This document shows positions 8,584 through 17,249 of a stretch of 64,000 nucleotides of DNA, piece by piece. The position numbers were made by a program, and so were the translations under genes. This stretch comes from Microbacterium thalli (GTDB taxonomy: Bacteria > Actinomycetota > Actinomycetes > Actinomycetales > Microbacteriaceae). How positions within the stretch are numbered: position 1 is the stretch's first letter; each line of letters starts with the position of its first letter. The notes under the pieces are model-generated. The model searched no databases, was not told the origin of the DNA, and saw only the letters and a list, made by a program, of their open reading frames with translations. The stretch covers positions 62,001-126,000 of the forward strand of contig NZ_JAQZCH010000001.1 in the NCBI RefSeq assembly GCF_028737325.1. The letters run 5' to 3'.

Positions 8584-10056
8584 TCACTCGGCGAGCGCCT
8601 CGACGGGAGACACGCGCGTCGCGAGGCGGGTGGGAACCACGGCGGCGATGAGCGTCAGCGCGGCGGTCGCCACGACGATGCCGGCCACGGCGAGCCACGG
8701 GACACCGGGCAGGACGAAGTTCGGCGACAGCCACAACGGCGGCACGCGCACCGAGCCCAGCAGCGACTGCGCGGCGGCCCACCCGTAGGCGATGCCGAGC
8801 ATCAGTCCGAACACGACCGAGGTGATCGTGATGTGCGCGGCCTCGAACAGCACCATGGCGCGGATCTGCCGGCCGGTCAGTCCGAGCGCGCGGAGCAGCC
8901 CCAGCTCGCGCGTGCGCTGCACGACGCCGATCGTGAGCAGGTTGACCAGCCCCACGGCGGCGATGACCGCTGACACGCCGACGAGCGCCATCATCACGGT
9001 GCTGAAGGTGTCGAGCAGGCGCGCCATCTCGTCGGGCAGCTCACCGCCGCCGGACGCCGCGATCACGCCCTTGACCGACTCGGCCGCCACGGCGAACATC
9101 GTCACGAGCGTCACGCCCATCACGACGCCGATCGCCATCCGGCTCGATCGCTCGGGGTAGCGCAGCGCGTTCTCGGCGGCGAGGCGTGCCGCGGCCGAGC
9201 GGCCGAACATGCGACCGGTCCCGCGCAGCAACGGCGGCATGACGAGCGTCGCGCCGAGGCTGAGTCCCGTGAACGAGGCGAGTCCGCCGAAGAAGGCGAT
9301 GACCACGCCGAGCGGGGTGACGAAACCGGCCACGATGCCCAGCGCCAGCAGCCCCGCCCCGAGGACGAAGAGGACGATGGACGTGACGCGGCGCGAGCGA
9401 CGGCCGGCGGCCTCGTCGGCGGTACGCGGCGCCGCCCCCGACAGCGCGGCCAGCGGGGTGACCTCGAGGACACGACGCGAACCCGCCCATGCGGCGGCCC
9501 ACGTCGTGAGCGCCACGATGATCGCGGGAGCGAGCAGCACCGGCTGGACGACGCTGTAGTCGACGTCGATGCCCCAGGCGGCATCCGCGATCGCCTGCAG
9601 GGCGACGGCCGCCGCGGTCCCGCCGACGAGGCCGAGGACGGCGCCGATCGCACCGACGACGAGTCCCTGCCGCGCGATCTGCGCGCGCTGCGACTGCGCC
9701 GAGGCACCGATCAGGCGCAGCAGCGCGATCTGGCGGGTGCGGCCCGCGACGATCGTGGCGAAGGTGTTCGCGGTCACGATCGCCGCGACGTACATCGCCA
9801 CGGCCACGAGCAGCACGCTCAGGATGGCCACCACCGCGATGACGGTGTCGCCGCCGGCGAGGAACGGGTCGGCGAGCAGCCACGCCCCGAGCAGGCCGGT
9901 CACCGCGACCAGCAGCACGCCGAACCCGCCCGAGATCGCCGACACGAGCACCGACGCGCCCATGCCGCGTTCGCGCAGCCACGCGAGGCGACCGGATGCC
10001 GCCGACCGCGGCGCCCGCGAGGCGCCCGGTACCGCCGGCGCCGCGACGGCGGTCAT
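8584..10056 (-). CDS. ABC transporter permease, FtsX/MacB type
   Basis: This membrane protein of 490 aa has two FtsX-like domains, each with membrane helices near LLVAVAMYVAAIVTANTFA and LVGVSAVIAAVGLVNLLTIGVV. The conserved cytoplasmic loop RTRELGLLRALGLTGRQIR, typical of MacB/LolC permeases, precedes the last helices. Such permeases do not import; they drive extracytoplasmic processes such as lipoprotein release or antimicrobial export. Its start overlaps the ATPase gene by 4 bp, so the two are translationally coupled. The upstream kinase and regulator suggest control by envelope stress or a peptide antibiotic. Confidence 0.9.
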   Translation of the reverse strand: MTAVAAPAVPGASRAPRSAASGRLAWLRERGMGASVLVSAISGGFGVLLVAVTGLLGAWLLADPFLAGGDTVIAVVAILSVLLVAVAMYVAAIVTANTFATIVAGRTRQIALLRLIGASAQSQRAQIARQGLVVGAIGAVLGLVGGTAAAVALQAIADAAWGIDVDYSVVQPVLLAPAIIVALTTWAAAWAGSRRVLEVTPLAALSGAAPRTADEAAGRRSRRVTSIVLFVLGAGLLALGIVAGFVTPLGVVIAFFGGLASFTGLSLGATLVMPPLLRGTGRMFGRSAAARLAAENALRYPERSSRMAIGVVMGVTLVTMFAVAAESVKGVIAASGGGELPDEMARLLDTFSTVMMALVGVSAVIAAVGLVNLLTIGVVQRTRELGLLRALGLTGRQIRAMVLFEAAHITITSVVFGLMLGIAYGWAAAQSLLGSVRVPPLWLSPNFVLPGVPWLAVAGIVVATAALTLIAAVVPTRLATRVSPVEALAE

Positions 10057-10814
10057 GCCGACACCTCTGCCGCGAGCATGTGCGCCGAGATGGCCTCGGC
10101 GCTCTGGCTGGGCTTGTCGGCGACGATGCGGCCGTCGCCGAGGAAGAGCACCCGGTCGGCATGCGAGGCGGCGATGGGGTCGTGCGTGACCATCGCGATC
10201 GACTGACCGTGCTCGCGGCTCGCCGTCGCGAGCAGCGCGAGCACCTCGCGGCCCGAGCGCGAGTCGAGGTTGCCGGTGGGCTCGTCGGCGAACACCAGGT
10301 CGGGGGCGGTCGCGAGGGCGCGGGCGATCGCGACGCGCTGCTGCTGGCCGCCCGACAGCTGGTGCGGCCGGTGGCGCAGGCGCGCGCCGAGGCCGAGCGA
10401 ATCGATGAGGCCGTCGATGCGCGAGCGCTCGAGCGCCGACGGCGCGCGCCCGTCGAGCTCGAACGGCAGCGTGATGTTGCCGAGCACGTCGAGGGTGGGC
10501 ACGAGGTTGAACGACTGGAAGATGAAGCCGACGCGGCGGCGCCGCAGGATCGTCAGGTCGAGGTCGGAGAGCCCCGAGATCTCGGTGTCGCCGATCCAGG
10601 CGCGGCCCGACGTGGGCGCGTCGAGCCCGGCCATGATGTGCATGAGGGTCGACTTGCCCGAGCCGGAGGGGCCCATGATCGCGGTGAACTCGCCGCGACG
10701 GATGCCGACCGAGACGCCGTCGAGGGCGCGCACGCCGGTCTCGCCGGCGCCGAAGGTCTTGGTGAGGTTCTGAACCCGGGCGGCCAGGCCCAGGTCGGTG
10801 GTCGAGATCTGCAT
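10053..10814 (-). CDS. ABC transporter ATP-binding protein, MacB/LolD type
   Basis: This ATPase of 253 aa partners the FtsX-like permease. It has Walker [10 protein letters not shown], signature [15 protein letters not shown], Walker [14 protein letters not shown] and switch MVTHD. The phrase DEPTGNLDS is characteristic of the LolD/MacB/BceA group. I chose the ATG at 10814 because a TAGCGT hexamer ends 7 nt upstream, implying a leaderless transcript; an in-frame ATG at 10877 would add 21 residues with no homology to the family. It lies 96 bp downstream of the response regulator on the same strand, and is coupled to the permease by ATGA. Confidence 0.92.
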   Translation of the reverse strand: MQISTTDLGLAARVQNLTKTFGAGETGVRALDGVSVGIRRGEFTAIMGPSGSGKSTLMHIMAGLDAPTSGRAWIGDTEISGLSDLDLTILRRRRVGFIFQSFNLVPTLDVLGNITLPFELDGRAPSALERSRIDGLIDSLGLGARLRHRPHQLSGGQQQRVAIARALATAPDLVFADEPTGNLDSRSGREVLALLATASREHGQSIAMVTHDPIAASHADRVLFLGDGRIVADKPSQSAEAISAHMLAAEVSA

Positions 10815-10821
10815 GTCTTCG

Positions 10822-10827
10822 ACGCTA
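10822..10827 (-). promoter_or_regulatory. -10 element ahead of the ABC ATPase
   Basis: TAGCGT on the minus strand ends 7 nt before the ATG at 10814. It suggests that the ATPase-permease pair has its own promoter, a plausible target of the adjacent response regulator. Confidence 0.5.
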
Positions 10828-10910
10828 CGAAGGGGCCCGGCGGCGCCGCATCCGTCCCGCGTCGCCGCCGCGTACATCTGCCGGATGATCTCGCGGCCCC
10901 GCGGCGGGAA

Positions 10911-11564
10911 TCAGGCCAGGCCGTGCTCGAACGCGAAGACGACGAGCTGCACGCGGTCGCGCAGGGTGAGCTTCGCGAGGATGCGGCTGATGTGCGTCTT
11001 CACGGTGGCCTCGGACAGATACTCGCGCTGCGCGATCTCGGCGTTCGAGAGCCCGCGCGCGGCGAGGGCGAAGATCTCGCGCTCACGGTCGGTGAGCTCC
11101 GCGAACGCGGGCGGCACCGGCTTCTTCTCGGGGCCCGAGAACGTCGCGAACAGCTCGCGCGTGGCGGATGCCGCGATGACCGACGACCCGGAGTGCACGG
11201 TGCGCACGGCCGCCAGCAGGAACTCGGGGTCGGCGTCCTTGAGCAGGAAGCCGCTCGCCCCCTGCCGGATCGCCCGCGCGGCGGCCTCGTCGAGGTCGAA
11301 CGTCGTGAGCATGACGATGCGGGGCGGGTCGCCGCCGAACACCGGGTCGTCGAGCAGCTGGGCCGTGGCGGTGAGGCCGTCCATGACCGGCATCCGGATG
11401 TCCATCAGGACGACGTCGGGCCGGGTCTCACGTACGACGCGCAGTGCCTCGGCGCCGTCGGAGGCCTCGCCGACGACCTCGAGGTCGGGCTGCGAGGAGA
11501 TGACCATGCGGATGCCGGCGCGGAACAGCGCCTGGTCATCGACGAGGACGACGCGCACGCTCAC
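10911..11564 (-). CDS. Two-component response regulator, NarL/LuxR type
   Basis: This regulator of 217 aa has an N-terminal receiver domain with the acidic pair DD near residues 9-10, the phospho-acceptor Asp in VLMDIRMP near residue 54, and Lys in LLKDAD. The C-terminal LuxR-type helix-turn-helix contains LTDREREIFALAARGLSNAEIA and SEATVKTHISRIL. It starts with GTG at 11564, which overlaps the kinase stop codon as GTGA; the much longer in-frame opening upstream only shadows the kinase. It is presumed to be phosphorylated by that kinase and to control the ABC genes downstream. Confidence 0.93.
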   Translation of the reverse strand: MSVRVVLVDDQALFRAGIRMVISSQPDLEVVGEASDGAEALRVVRETRPDVVLMDIRMPVMDGLTATAQLLDDPVFGGDPPRIVMLTTFDLDEAAARAIRQGASGFLLKDADPEFLLAAVRTVHSGSSVIAASATRELFATFSGPEKKPVPPAFAELTDREREIFALAARGLSNAEIAQREYLSEATVKTHISRILAKLTLRDRVQLVVFAFEHGLA

Positions 11565-12757
11565 GCCGGACCGCCGATCGGCAGGGTCGCCGCGACGACG
11601 AAGGCGTCGCCGACGGGACCGACCTCGAGGTGCCCGCCGATCAGCTGTGCGCGCTCGCGCATGCCGACGAGCCCGTACCCGCCCGACGGCGTTCCGCCGG
11701 CGATGGCCGACGCGGGCGGGAGCGGATTGCTCACACGGACCTCCACGCGATCGGGCAGCCAGGCCAGGGACACGTCCACGGTACCGCCGGCGCCGTGGCG
11801 CATCGCGTTCGTCAGCGCCTCCTGCAGGATGCGGTACACCGCGATCTGCACGGCCGCCGGGGGTTCGCCCGGCGGCACGGGGTCGACGTCGACGCGCAGG
11901 TCGAGGCCCGCCGCGCGCACCTGCGCGTAGAGCACCTCGAGCTCGGCGACCGTGGGCTGCGGGCCCTCGCCTTCGCTGTGCCGCAGCTGGGTCAGCAGCA
12001 TCCGGACGTCCGACAGCGCCGAGCGCGCGGTCGTCGAGATCGTCTGCAGCGAGGCGGCTGCGGCGTCGGGGTCGGCGGCGGCGGCATACCGGGCACCGTC
12101 GGCCTGGGCGATGACGACGGCGAGCGAGTGCGCGACGACGTCGTGCATGTCGCGGGCGATGCGGTTGCGCTCGAACTCCGCGCGGGCGCGGGTCTCGGCC
12201 CGGCGCTGGGCCTCGGCGGTGCCCCGCGCGCGCATTCCCACCCGCACCAGGGCGCCCACCGTCCAGGCGAGCAGCAGTCCGAACACCGAGGCGATGATGA
12301 GCACCGTGCCGGTGATGAGCAGGTACGCCAGATCGCCCCCGATGGCGTCGACCGAGTACAGGGCCGTCGGCACGAGCAGGTACACCGTGATGGCGAGCGC
12401 GCCCGCGATCGACGACGCGAAGCCGAGCCAGAAGACCCGGTTCGTGCCGTAGGCGGCGCAGGTGTACAGCACGGCGAAGATCGCGATGTCGACCGGCAGC
12501 GGCGGCAGCTGCGCGAGCATCTGCAGGATCGCTCCGACCCATGCCAGCGCGAGCGCGAGCGGCGGCGAGATGCGGCGCAGCGCAAGGGCGGCGCTGAACG
12601 GCCCGACGAGGAGCACCGCGATGATCGCCGACACGCGGTCGTTCGGGATCCCCACCCCGATGACGCCGCCCCACGTGAACAGCAGCATCACGACCGCGAA
12701 GGCGGCGGCCACCGCGACGTCGGTGACGATCTGGTAGCGCTGCAGCGGACGGATCAC
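11561..12757 (-). CDS. Two-component sensor histidine kinase, DesK/NarX-like
   Basis: This kinase of 398 aa has about six membrane helices in its first 170 residues, with almost no extracytoplasmic domain. A linker and the HisKA_3 dimerisation box follow, with the phospho-acceptor His in RNRIARDMHDVVAHSL near residue 205. A C-terminal HATPase has the N-box LQEALTNAMRHG and G-box GGYGLVGMRERAQLIGG. Intramembrane-sensing kinases of this layout often respond to membrane or cell-wall damage. The GTG at 12757 is supported by a -10 TAGCGT 6 nt upstream, so the gene is probably leaderless. Confidence 0.92.
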   Translation of the reverse strand: MIRPLQRYQIVTDVAVAAAFAVVMLLFTWGGVIGVGIPNDRVSAIIAVLLVGPFSAALALRRISPPLALALAWVGAILQMLAQLPPLPVDIAIFAVLYTCAAYGTNRVFWLGFASSIAGALAITVYLLVPTALYSVDAIGGDLAYLLITGTVLIIASVFGLLLAWTVGALVRVGMRARGTAEAQRRAETRARAEFERNRIARDMHDVVAHSLAVVIAQADGARYAAAADPDAAAASLQTISTTARSALSDVRMLLTQLRHSEGEGPQPTVAELEVLYAQVRAAGLDLRVDVDPVPPGEPPAAVQIAVYRILQEALTNAMRHGAGGTVDVSLAWLPDRVEVRVSNPLPPASAIAGGTPSGGYGLVGMRERAQLIGGHLEVGPVGDAFVVAATLPIGGPA

Positions 12758-12763
12758 GCCTCG

Positions 12764-12769
12764 ACGCTA
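12764..12769 (-). promoter_or_regulatory. -10 element of the kinase-regulator operon
   Basis: TAGCGT on the minus strand ends 6 nt before the GTG at 12757, which implies a leaderless transcript. It lies beside the stop codon of the lipid-kinase gene. Confidence 0.55.
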
Positions 12770-13771
12770 CGCGAGCGGTCCCGGCGCGGCATCCGTCTCG
12801 GGATGTATCCGGGGTGCCCAGAGGCGCAGGCCGTCGGGGACCGCGCGGATCCGCATCCGGAACCCGTCGGCGCGCTCCTCGGCGAGCTCGCCGTCATGCG
12901 CGAACACCGGCGGCGCATCGCCCGGGCGCACCTCGAGGTCGATCGAGGTGTCGACGATGCGCTCGAGATCGGATGCCGGCGGCATCAGGCGCAGCGCCCG
13001 CATGAGGGCCAGCGTGCGGCGTCCGAACGCGAGCGAGGCCACGGCGCGCAGGCGCGTGCCGCGCGCGTGGTGCACGCGCACGTCGAGCACCGCCTCGTCG
13101 AGGTTCTCGCGCCGCATCATCGCGATGCGCCGGGGGTCGCCGCGACCGATGCCCGCGAACACCGACCACACACGCGCGCGGCGGCCGTCGCGCACGATCG
13201 TGATGCGGTGGGCGCCGTGGATCGCCCGCCACGCCGCCACGGCCCCGCCCCACCATTTGCCGAGGCTCGTCCGCTTCTCGCGCTCGGCGAGCAGCTCGGG
13301 GTAGGCCCCCAGCGACACCGCGTTGAGCACGGTGATCGGATCGTCGTCGTCGACGGTCACCTCGGCGACGACGACGGAGCGCAGCGCGCCGGCGGCGTAC
13401 GCATCGAGGGCCGCCTCGACGGTGTCGAGACCGGCGGCGCGGGCGAAGTGGTTGAAGGTACCGCCGGGCAGCACGAGGAGCGGCAGGTCGTGCGACCGCG
13501 CGAGGTGTGCCGCCCGCGAGACCGACCCGTCGCCGCCGAGGACGGCGAGCGCGAGGAGTGCGTCATCGCCCGCCATCGCATCGGCGACGATGTCGTCGAG
13601 CGAGGCGCCCTCGAGCGACACGATGCGCGCGGCGGGAAGCCGGCGGCGGATCTCGGGCAGGGGGTCGGCACGCACGACGGATGTGCCCGACTTCGGGTTC
13701 GCGACGAGCAGCAGCCCCCGGCCGTCAGGGTCCGGCAGAGCGCTGTCGTCGGGCTGGTCGGACGCGGGCAT
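12767..13771 (-). CDS. Diacylglycerol/sphingosine-type lipid kinase family protein
   Basis: This protein of 334 aa carries the DAGK catalytic fold. NPKSG near the N-terminus and the nucleotide-binding motif VLGGDGSVSRAAHLA are followed by LLVLPGGTFNHFARAAG, matching the GTxNxxA motif of the family. Such enzymes phosphorylate diacylglycerol or other lipids with ATP at the membrane. There is no membrane segment in the sequence. The ATG at 13771 has TAGCGT ending 6 nt upstream. It is followed after 9 bp by the sensor kinase operon on the same strand. Confidence 0.88.
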   Translation of the reverse strand: MPASDQPDDSALPDPDGRGLLLVANPKSGTSVVRADPLPEIRRRLPAARIVSLEGASLDDIVADAMAGDDALLALAVLGGDGSVSRAAHLARSHDLPLLVLPGGTFNHFARAAGLDTVEAALDAYAAGALRSVVVAEVTVDDDDPITVLNAVSLGAYPELLAEREKRTSLGKWWGGAVAAWRAIHGAHRITIVRDGRRARVWSVFAGIGRGDPRRIAMMRRENLDEAVLDVRVHHARGTRLRAVASLAFGRRTLALMRALRLMPPASDLERIVDTSIDLEVRPGDAPPVFAHDGELAEERADGFRMRIRAVPDGLRLWAPRIHPETDAAPGPLA

Positions 13772-13777
13772 GGTGCG

Positions 13778-13783
13778 ACGCTA
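13778..13783 (-). promoter_or_regulatory. -10 element of a leaderless start
   Basis: TAGCGT on the minus strand ends 6 nt before the ATG at 13771. Confidence 0.55.
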
Positions 13784-13940
13784 ACCCGGCGTGGCGGATG
13801 CCCGCCACGCCTTGACACCTCGCAAGAGGAACGCCGGGCACGGGGCGGACGTATCGCACGTCGGCACGGGCCCGTTAGTCTGGCGCAACCTGACCACCGC
13901 TCCCCCGCGGAGCCGTACCTCGCAGATCGGAGGTTCCCCC

Positions 13941-15494
13941 ATGTCCATCGCGCAGACGCACCCCACCCCCGGTGCCGCCAAGACGATCATCGGCGAGCCC
14001 GAGGTCGTCGAGGACGGCGCCGTGATCGACGCCGCGGGCATCGCGCTCGCCGCCGACGTGGAGCACGACCCCGCCTGGATCGCCCTGCGCGACGCCGCGA
14101 CGGCGCTGCAGGCGCTGCAGGCCGCCGACGGCTCGGTGCCGGACCCGGCCGACCGGGATGCGGCGCGACGACACGTCGCGGTGATCACCGGCGCGATCGC
14201 GCAGCTCGCGCCGCGGTTCCCGCACGATCGGGCGTACCTCGCCGCGTCGATCCGGGACTTCGAGCGATGGGCCGGCCCGGACGATCCGGGTGGAGCCGTG
14301 TCGACGGAGGGGGCGTTCGGCGTGCCCGATTTCCTCGACTCGCTCGTGGCGTTCCAGCCGCAGCGGCACCGCATCGACGGCATCCGGCACCTCGTGGTGT
14401 TCCCGATGTACACGCAGAACGGCTCGCGCGACCGGCACGTCGAGGCGCTGCTCGTCGAGGCGATCTGGCCGGAGGAGATCGCCCGGCTCGAGACGATGTA
14501 CCCGAACCGCCTGTTCGTGTCGCTGCGGCTGCTCGATTTCACGGCCGGCTACGACACCGACTCGGCCGTGCTGTTCCCCGAGACCGTCGCGATGCGCGAG
14601 ATCCCGACCTTCACGTGGGGCGCGATCTTCCAGGACCGCGAGGCCGCCCGCTACCGGCGCGTCGTCGCCGCGGCATCCGAGATCACGAAGCTCGACCTGC
14701 CCGCCGAGGCGGCGGAGATGCTCGACGATCAGGCGCTCACCGAACGCGCGTTCGTGATGTGGGACCTCATCCACGACCGCACGCACATGCGCGGCGACCT
14801 GCCGTTCGACCCGTTCATGATCAAGCAGCGGATGCCGTTCTTCCTGTACTCCCTCGAAGAGCTGCGGTGCGACCTGACGGCGTTCCGCGAGTGCGTCGCG
14901 CTCGATCGGCGCCTGAACGCGGAGGCAGACCTCGACGCGGTGGACGCCGAGCTGCTGCGGTTGTCGCGGCTGGTGCAGTACGCCGTGATCTTCGACCGGA
15001 TCTTCCGGTTCGCGATCACCGGCACGCGCGTGCGCAACTACGACGGGCTCGGCGGCCAGCTGCTGTTCGCGTGGCTGCACCGGAGCGGCGTGCTGCACTG
15101 GACCGACACGGCGCTCGCGTTCGACTGGCGGGAGGTGCCGGATGCCGTCGTCGCCCTGGGCGACGCGATCGACCGCCTGTACTGGGAGTCGATCGACCGG
15201 CCCAAGACGGCGCACTGGCTCGCGGCGTACGACCTCGTGCGGTCGGTGCTCGAGCCCCATCCGGCGTCGGCCTGGGCCCGGGGGCTGCCGGATGCGGTGC
15301 TCGCCGGTCCGGCGAAGGGCTACACCGACGCCGTGCTCGACGACGAGTTCCCGCTGTCGATGTTCTACGAGGCGCTCGAGAAGAAGATGCGCGACGTCAT
15401 CGCATCGACCCGCGGCATCCGCGGGACGACGACGGCACCGACCCGCGGCATCCGCGGGACGACGACGGCACCGACCCGCGGCATCCGCGGCTGA
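13941..15494 (+). CDS. DUF6421 family protein with a repetitive C-terminal tail
   Basis: This protein of 517 aa resembles the uncharacterised actinobacterial family DUF6421. Its function is unknown and I see no catalytic motif. It is soluble, with conserved-looking stretches such as VFPMYTQNGSRDRHVEALL, EIPTFTWGAIFQDREAARY and WDLIHDRTHMRGDLPFDPFM. The ATG at 13941 follows GGAGGTTCCCCC, a good ribosome-binding site. The last 30 residues consist of nearly three copies of TRGIRGTTTAP, which comes from a DNA tandem repeat and looks like a recent addition to the C-terminus. A strong hairpin lies just after the stop codon. Confidence 0.72.
   Translation: MSIAQTHPTPGAAKTIIGEPEVVEDGAVIDAAGIALAADVEHDPAWIALRDAATALQALQAADGSVPDPADRDAARRHVAVITGAIAQLAPRFPHDRAYLAASIRDFERWAGPDDPGGAVSTEGAFGVPDFLDSLVAFQPQRHRIDGIRHLVVFPMYTQNGSRDRHVEALLVEAIWPEEIARLETMYPNRLFVSLRLLDFTAGYDTDSAVLFPETVAMREIPTFTWGAIFQDREAARYRRVVAAASEITKLDLPAEAAEMLDDQALTERAFVMWDLIHDRTHMRGDLPFDPFMIKQRMPFFLYSLEELRCDLTAFRECVALDRRLNAEADLDAVDAELLRLSRLVQYAVIFDRIFRFAITGTRVRNYDGLGGQLLFAWLHRSGVLHWTDTALAFDWREVPDAVVALGDAIDRLYWESIDRPKTAHWLAAYDLVRSVLEPHPASAWARGLPDAVLAGPAKGYTDAVLDDEFPLSMFYEALEKKMRDVIASTRGIRGTTTAPTRGIRGTTTAPTRGIRG
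15406..15493 (+). repeat. 33-bp tandem repeat, about 2.6 copies, each with a hairpin
   Basis: The unit starts ACCCGCGGCATCCGCGGG and continues with GACGACGACGGCACCG. It is repeated without mismatches and ends at the DUF6421 stop codon. Within each full copy, CCCGCGG-CAT-CCGCGGG is a perfect inverted repeat. Because 33 is a multiple of three, copy changes keep the frame and only lengthen the protein tail. Confidence 0.85.
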
Positions 15495-15502
15495 CCGGCG
15501 CT

Positions 15503-15538
15503 GCCCGCGGATCCACCTCGCGCGGTGGATTCGCGGGC
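15503..15538 (+). terminator. Terminator hairpin after the DUF6421 gene
   Basis: The 15-nt arms at 15503-15517 and 15524-15538 match at 14 positions, with one G-T pair and a 6-nt loop. It ends 27 bp before the threonine aldolase ATG, so it may also tune that gene's expression. Confidence 0.65.
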
Positions 15539-15565
15539 GGCGGACCGGTGAGAAAGGATGAGCAC

Positions 15566-16633
15566 ATGACCTCCCTGCACGACACCTCGGTGCGCGGCTT
15601 CGCGTCCGACAACTACTCCGGCATCCACCCGGAGGTCCTCGCCGCCATCACCGCGGCCAACGACGGGCACCAGACCGCCTACGGCTCGGACGTGTACACC
15701 GCACGCCTGCAGGAGCTCGTCACCGAGCACTTCGGCGCCGGCGCGGAGGCCTTCCCCGTGTTCAACGGCACGGGCGCGAACGTCACCGCGCTGCAGTCGA
15801 TGCTGCCGCGCTGGGGCGCCGTGATCGCGGCATCCACCGCTCACATCAACGTCGACGAGGGCGGCGCCCCCGAACGCGTCGGCGGCATCAAGATCCTCAA
15901 CGTCCCGACCGCCGACGGGAAGCTGACCACCGAGCTCATCGATCGCGAGGCGTGGGGCTGGGGCGATGAGCACCGCGCCCAGCCGCTGGTGGTGTCGATC
16001 ACGCAGTCGACCGAGCTGGGCACGATCTACACTCCCGACGAGCTGCGCACGATCGCCGACCACGTCCACGCACGCGGCATGCGCCTGCACATGGACGGCG
16101 CGCGCATCGCGAACGCCGCCGCGGCGCTCGGCCTGCCGCTGGCCGCGATCACGCGTGACGTCGGCGTCGATGTGCTCAGCTTCGGCGGCACGAAGAACGG
16201 CGCGATGATCGGCGAGGCCATCGTCGTGCTCGACCCGGCGGCATCCGAGGGGCTGACGTATCTGCGCAAGCTCAACATGCAGTTGTCGTCGAAGATGCGT
16301 TTCGTCTCGGCGCAGCTGGTCGCGCTGCTCGAGAACGACCTGTGGCGGCGCAACGCCGAGCACGCGAACGGGATGGCGCAGCGCCTGCGCTCGGCCGTCG
16401 AGGCCGGCATCGCCGACGGCTCGATCCGGGGTGTGGAGTTCACGCAGCCGACGCAGGCCAACGGCGTGTTCGCGGTGCTGCCCGAGGGCGTCGCCGACCG
16501 ACTGCGCGCATCGTTCCGTTTCTACGATTGGGACGAGGCCCGGCGTGAAGTGCGCTGGATGTGCTCGTTCGACACGTCGGCATCCGACGTCGACGCGTTC
16601 GTCGCCGAGCTCGCGCGTCTGACGACCGGCTGA
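15566..16633 (+). CDS. Low-specificity threonine aldolase / beta-eliminating lyase family
   Basis: This PLP-dependent enzyme of 355 aa is predicted to cleave threonine or allo-threonine to glycine and acetaldehyde in the cytosol. The order of motifs fits the family: FASDNYSGIHPEVL, the cofactor-stacking region FNGTGANVTAL, the Asp of RLHMDGARIANA that contacts the pyridine ring, and the Schiff-base Lys in FGGTKNGAM (K210). The length is usual. The ATG at 15566 follows GAGAAAGGATGAG. It lies 71 bp downstream of the DUF6421 gene with a strong hairpin in between, and is convergent with the VOC gene. Confidence 0.9.
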   Translation: MTSLHDTSVRGFASDNYSGIHPEVLAAITAANDGHQTAYGSDVYTARLQELVTEHFGAGAEAFPVFNGTGANVTALQSMLPRWGAVIAASTAHINVDEGGAPERVGGIKILNVPTADGKLTTELIDREAWGWGDEHRAQPLVVSITQSTELGTIYTPDELRTIADHVHARGMRLHMDGARIANAAAALGLPLAAITRDVGVDVLSFGGTKNGAMIGEAIVVLDPAASEGLTYLRKLNMQLSSKMRFVSAQLVALLENDLWRRNAEHANGMAQRLRSAVEAGIADGSIRGVEFTQPTQANGVFAVLPEGVADRLRASFRFYDWDEARREVRWMCSFDTSASDVDAFVAELARLTTG

Positions 16634-16650
16634 CGCCCGCTCTGCGGCGG

Positions 16651-16689
16651 CGGGAGCCGCGGCACGGAGCGATCCGGCCGCGGCTCCCG
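16651..16689. terminator. Bidirectional terminator between threonine aldolase and VOC genes
   Basis: There is a perfect 12-bp inverted repeat (16651-16662 with 16678-16689) with a 15-nt loop between two convergent genes. Confidence 0.75.
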
Positions 16690-16694
16690 GGCGT

Positions 16695-17150
16695 TCAAGC
16701 GGCGGTGACGCTGAAGCTCCACGTGACGCCGAACCGGTCGGTGAGCATGCCGAAGCCGGCGCTCCAGGCCGACGCCGCGAGGGGCTCGACGATGACGGCA
16801 TCCGTCGCCAGCGCGTCCCAGGGGCCCTGCAGCTCGGCGAGGCTCTCGGAGCCGACCGAGACGAAGAGTGCCTGATCGGTGACGGTCGCGTTGTTCTCGC
16901 GGCGGGTCGCGCCGCCGCCGACGATCGAGCCTTCGGTGCGGCCCGGGATGTCGTAGCCCATGATGCGGAAGCCGTTCTCGGCGACCACGAGGCCGAACAC
17001 GACGGCGTCGGCGCCGGGCGCGTCCGCCGGCATGCCGACCTCGGCGTACGTGGTGATGACGGTGTGCCCGCCGAAAGCGGAGCCGTAGAAGTCGAGCGCC
17101 GCACGTGCATCGCCGCGGAAGTTGAGGTGGGGGGTGGTCTGGATGGTCAT
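16695..17150 (-). CDS. VOC (glyoxalase/PhnB-like) family protein
   Basis: This protein of 151 aa has two beta-alpha-beta-beta-beta units of the vicinal oxygen chelate fold. The opening MTIQTTPHLNFRGDARAALDFY and the later EPLAASAWSAGFGMLTDRFGVTW match the PhnB-like subgroup. The His and Glu positions that bind metal in active members are only partly evident, so an enzymatic role is uncertain. AGGAGCAGCG precedes the ATG at 17150. It is divergent from a WYL-domain regulator, and PhnB-like VOC genes are often next to such regulators, so regulation of this gene by it is plausible. Confidence 0.85.
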   Translation of the reverse strand: MTIQTTPHLNFRGDARAALDFYGSAFGGHTVITTYAEVGMPADAPGADAVVFGLVVAENGFRIMGYDIPGRTEGSIVGGGATRRENNATVTDQALFVSVGSESLAELQGPWDALATDAVIVEPLAASAWSAGFGMLTDRFGVTWSFSVTAA

Positions 17151-17194
17151 CGCTGCTCCTGGGTGAGGGTCGGCCCGATCGGCTCGACACCGTC

Positions 17195-17243
17195 AGCCTG
17201 ACGGGCGTGCAGGTCAGTTTCTGTCCGCCTCCGCCGATACGGT
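17195..17243 (+). promoter_or_regulatory. Promoter and possible operator of the WYL regulator
   Basis: TACGGT (17238-17243) ends 6 nt before the ATG at 17250, which implies a leaderless transcript. Upstream, CTGAC and GTCAG form an inverted repeat with a 10-nt spacer near 17197-17216, which could be an autoregulatory site. Confidence 0.4.
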
Positions 17244-17249
17244 GGGGCC

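Noticed and set aside
15406..15493. CRISPR-like array
   Set aside because: The copies are directly tandem without variable spacers, lie in a coding frame, and have no cas genes nearby.
11630..16633. A 1667-codon open frame on the plus strand
   Set aside because: Only its last 355 codons are real (threonine aldolase from 15566). The rest lies antisense to the kinase and lipid-kinase genes and across the DUF6421 gene in another frame. Long open frames on the wrong strand are normal at this GC content.
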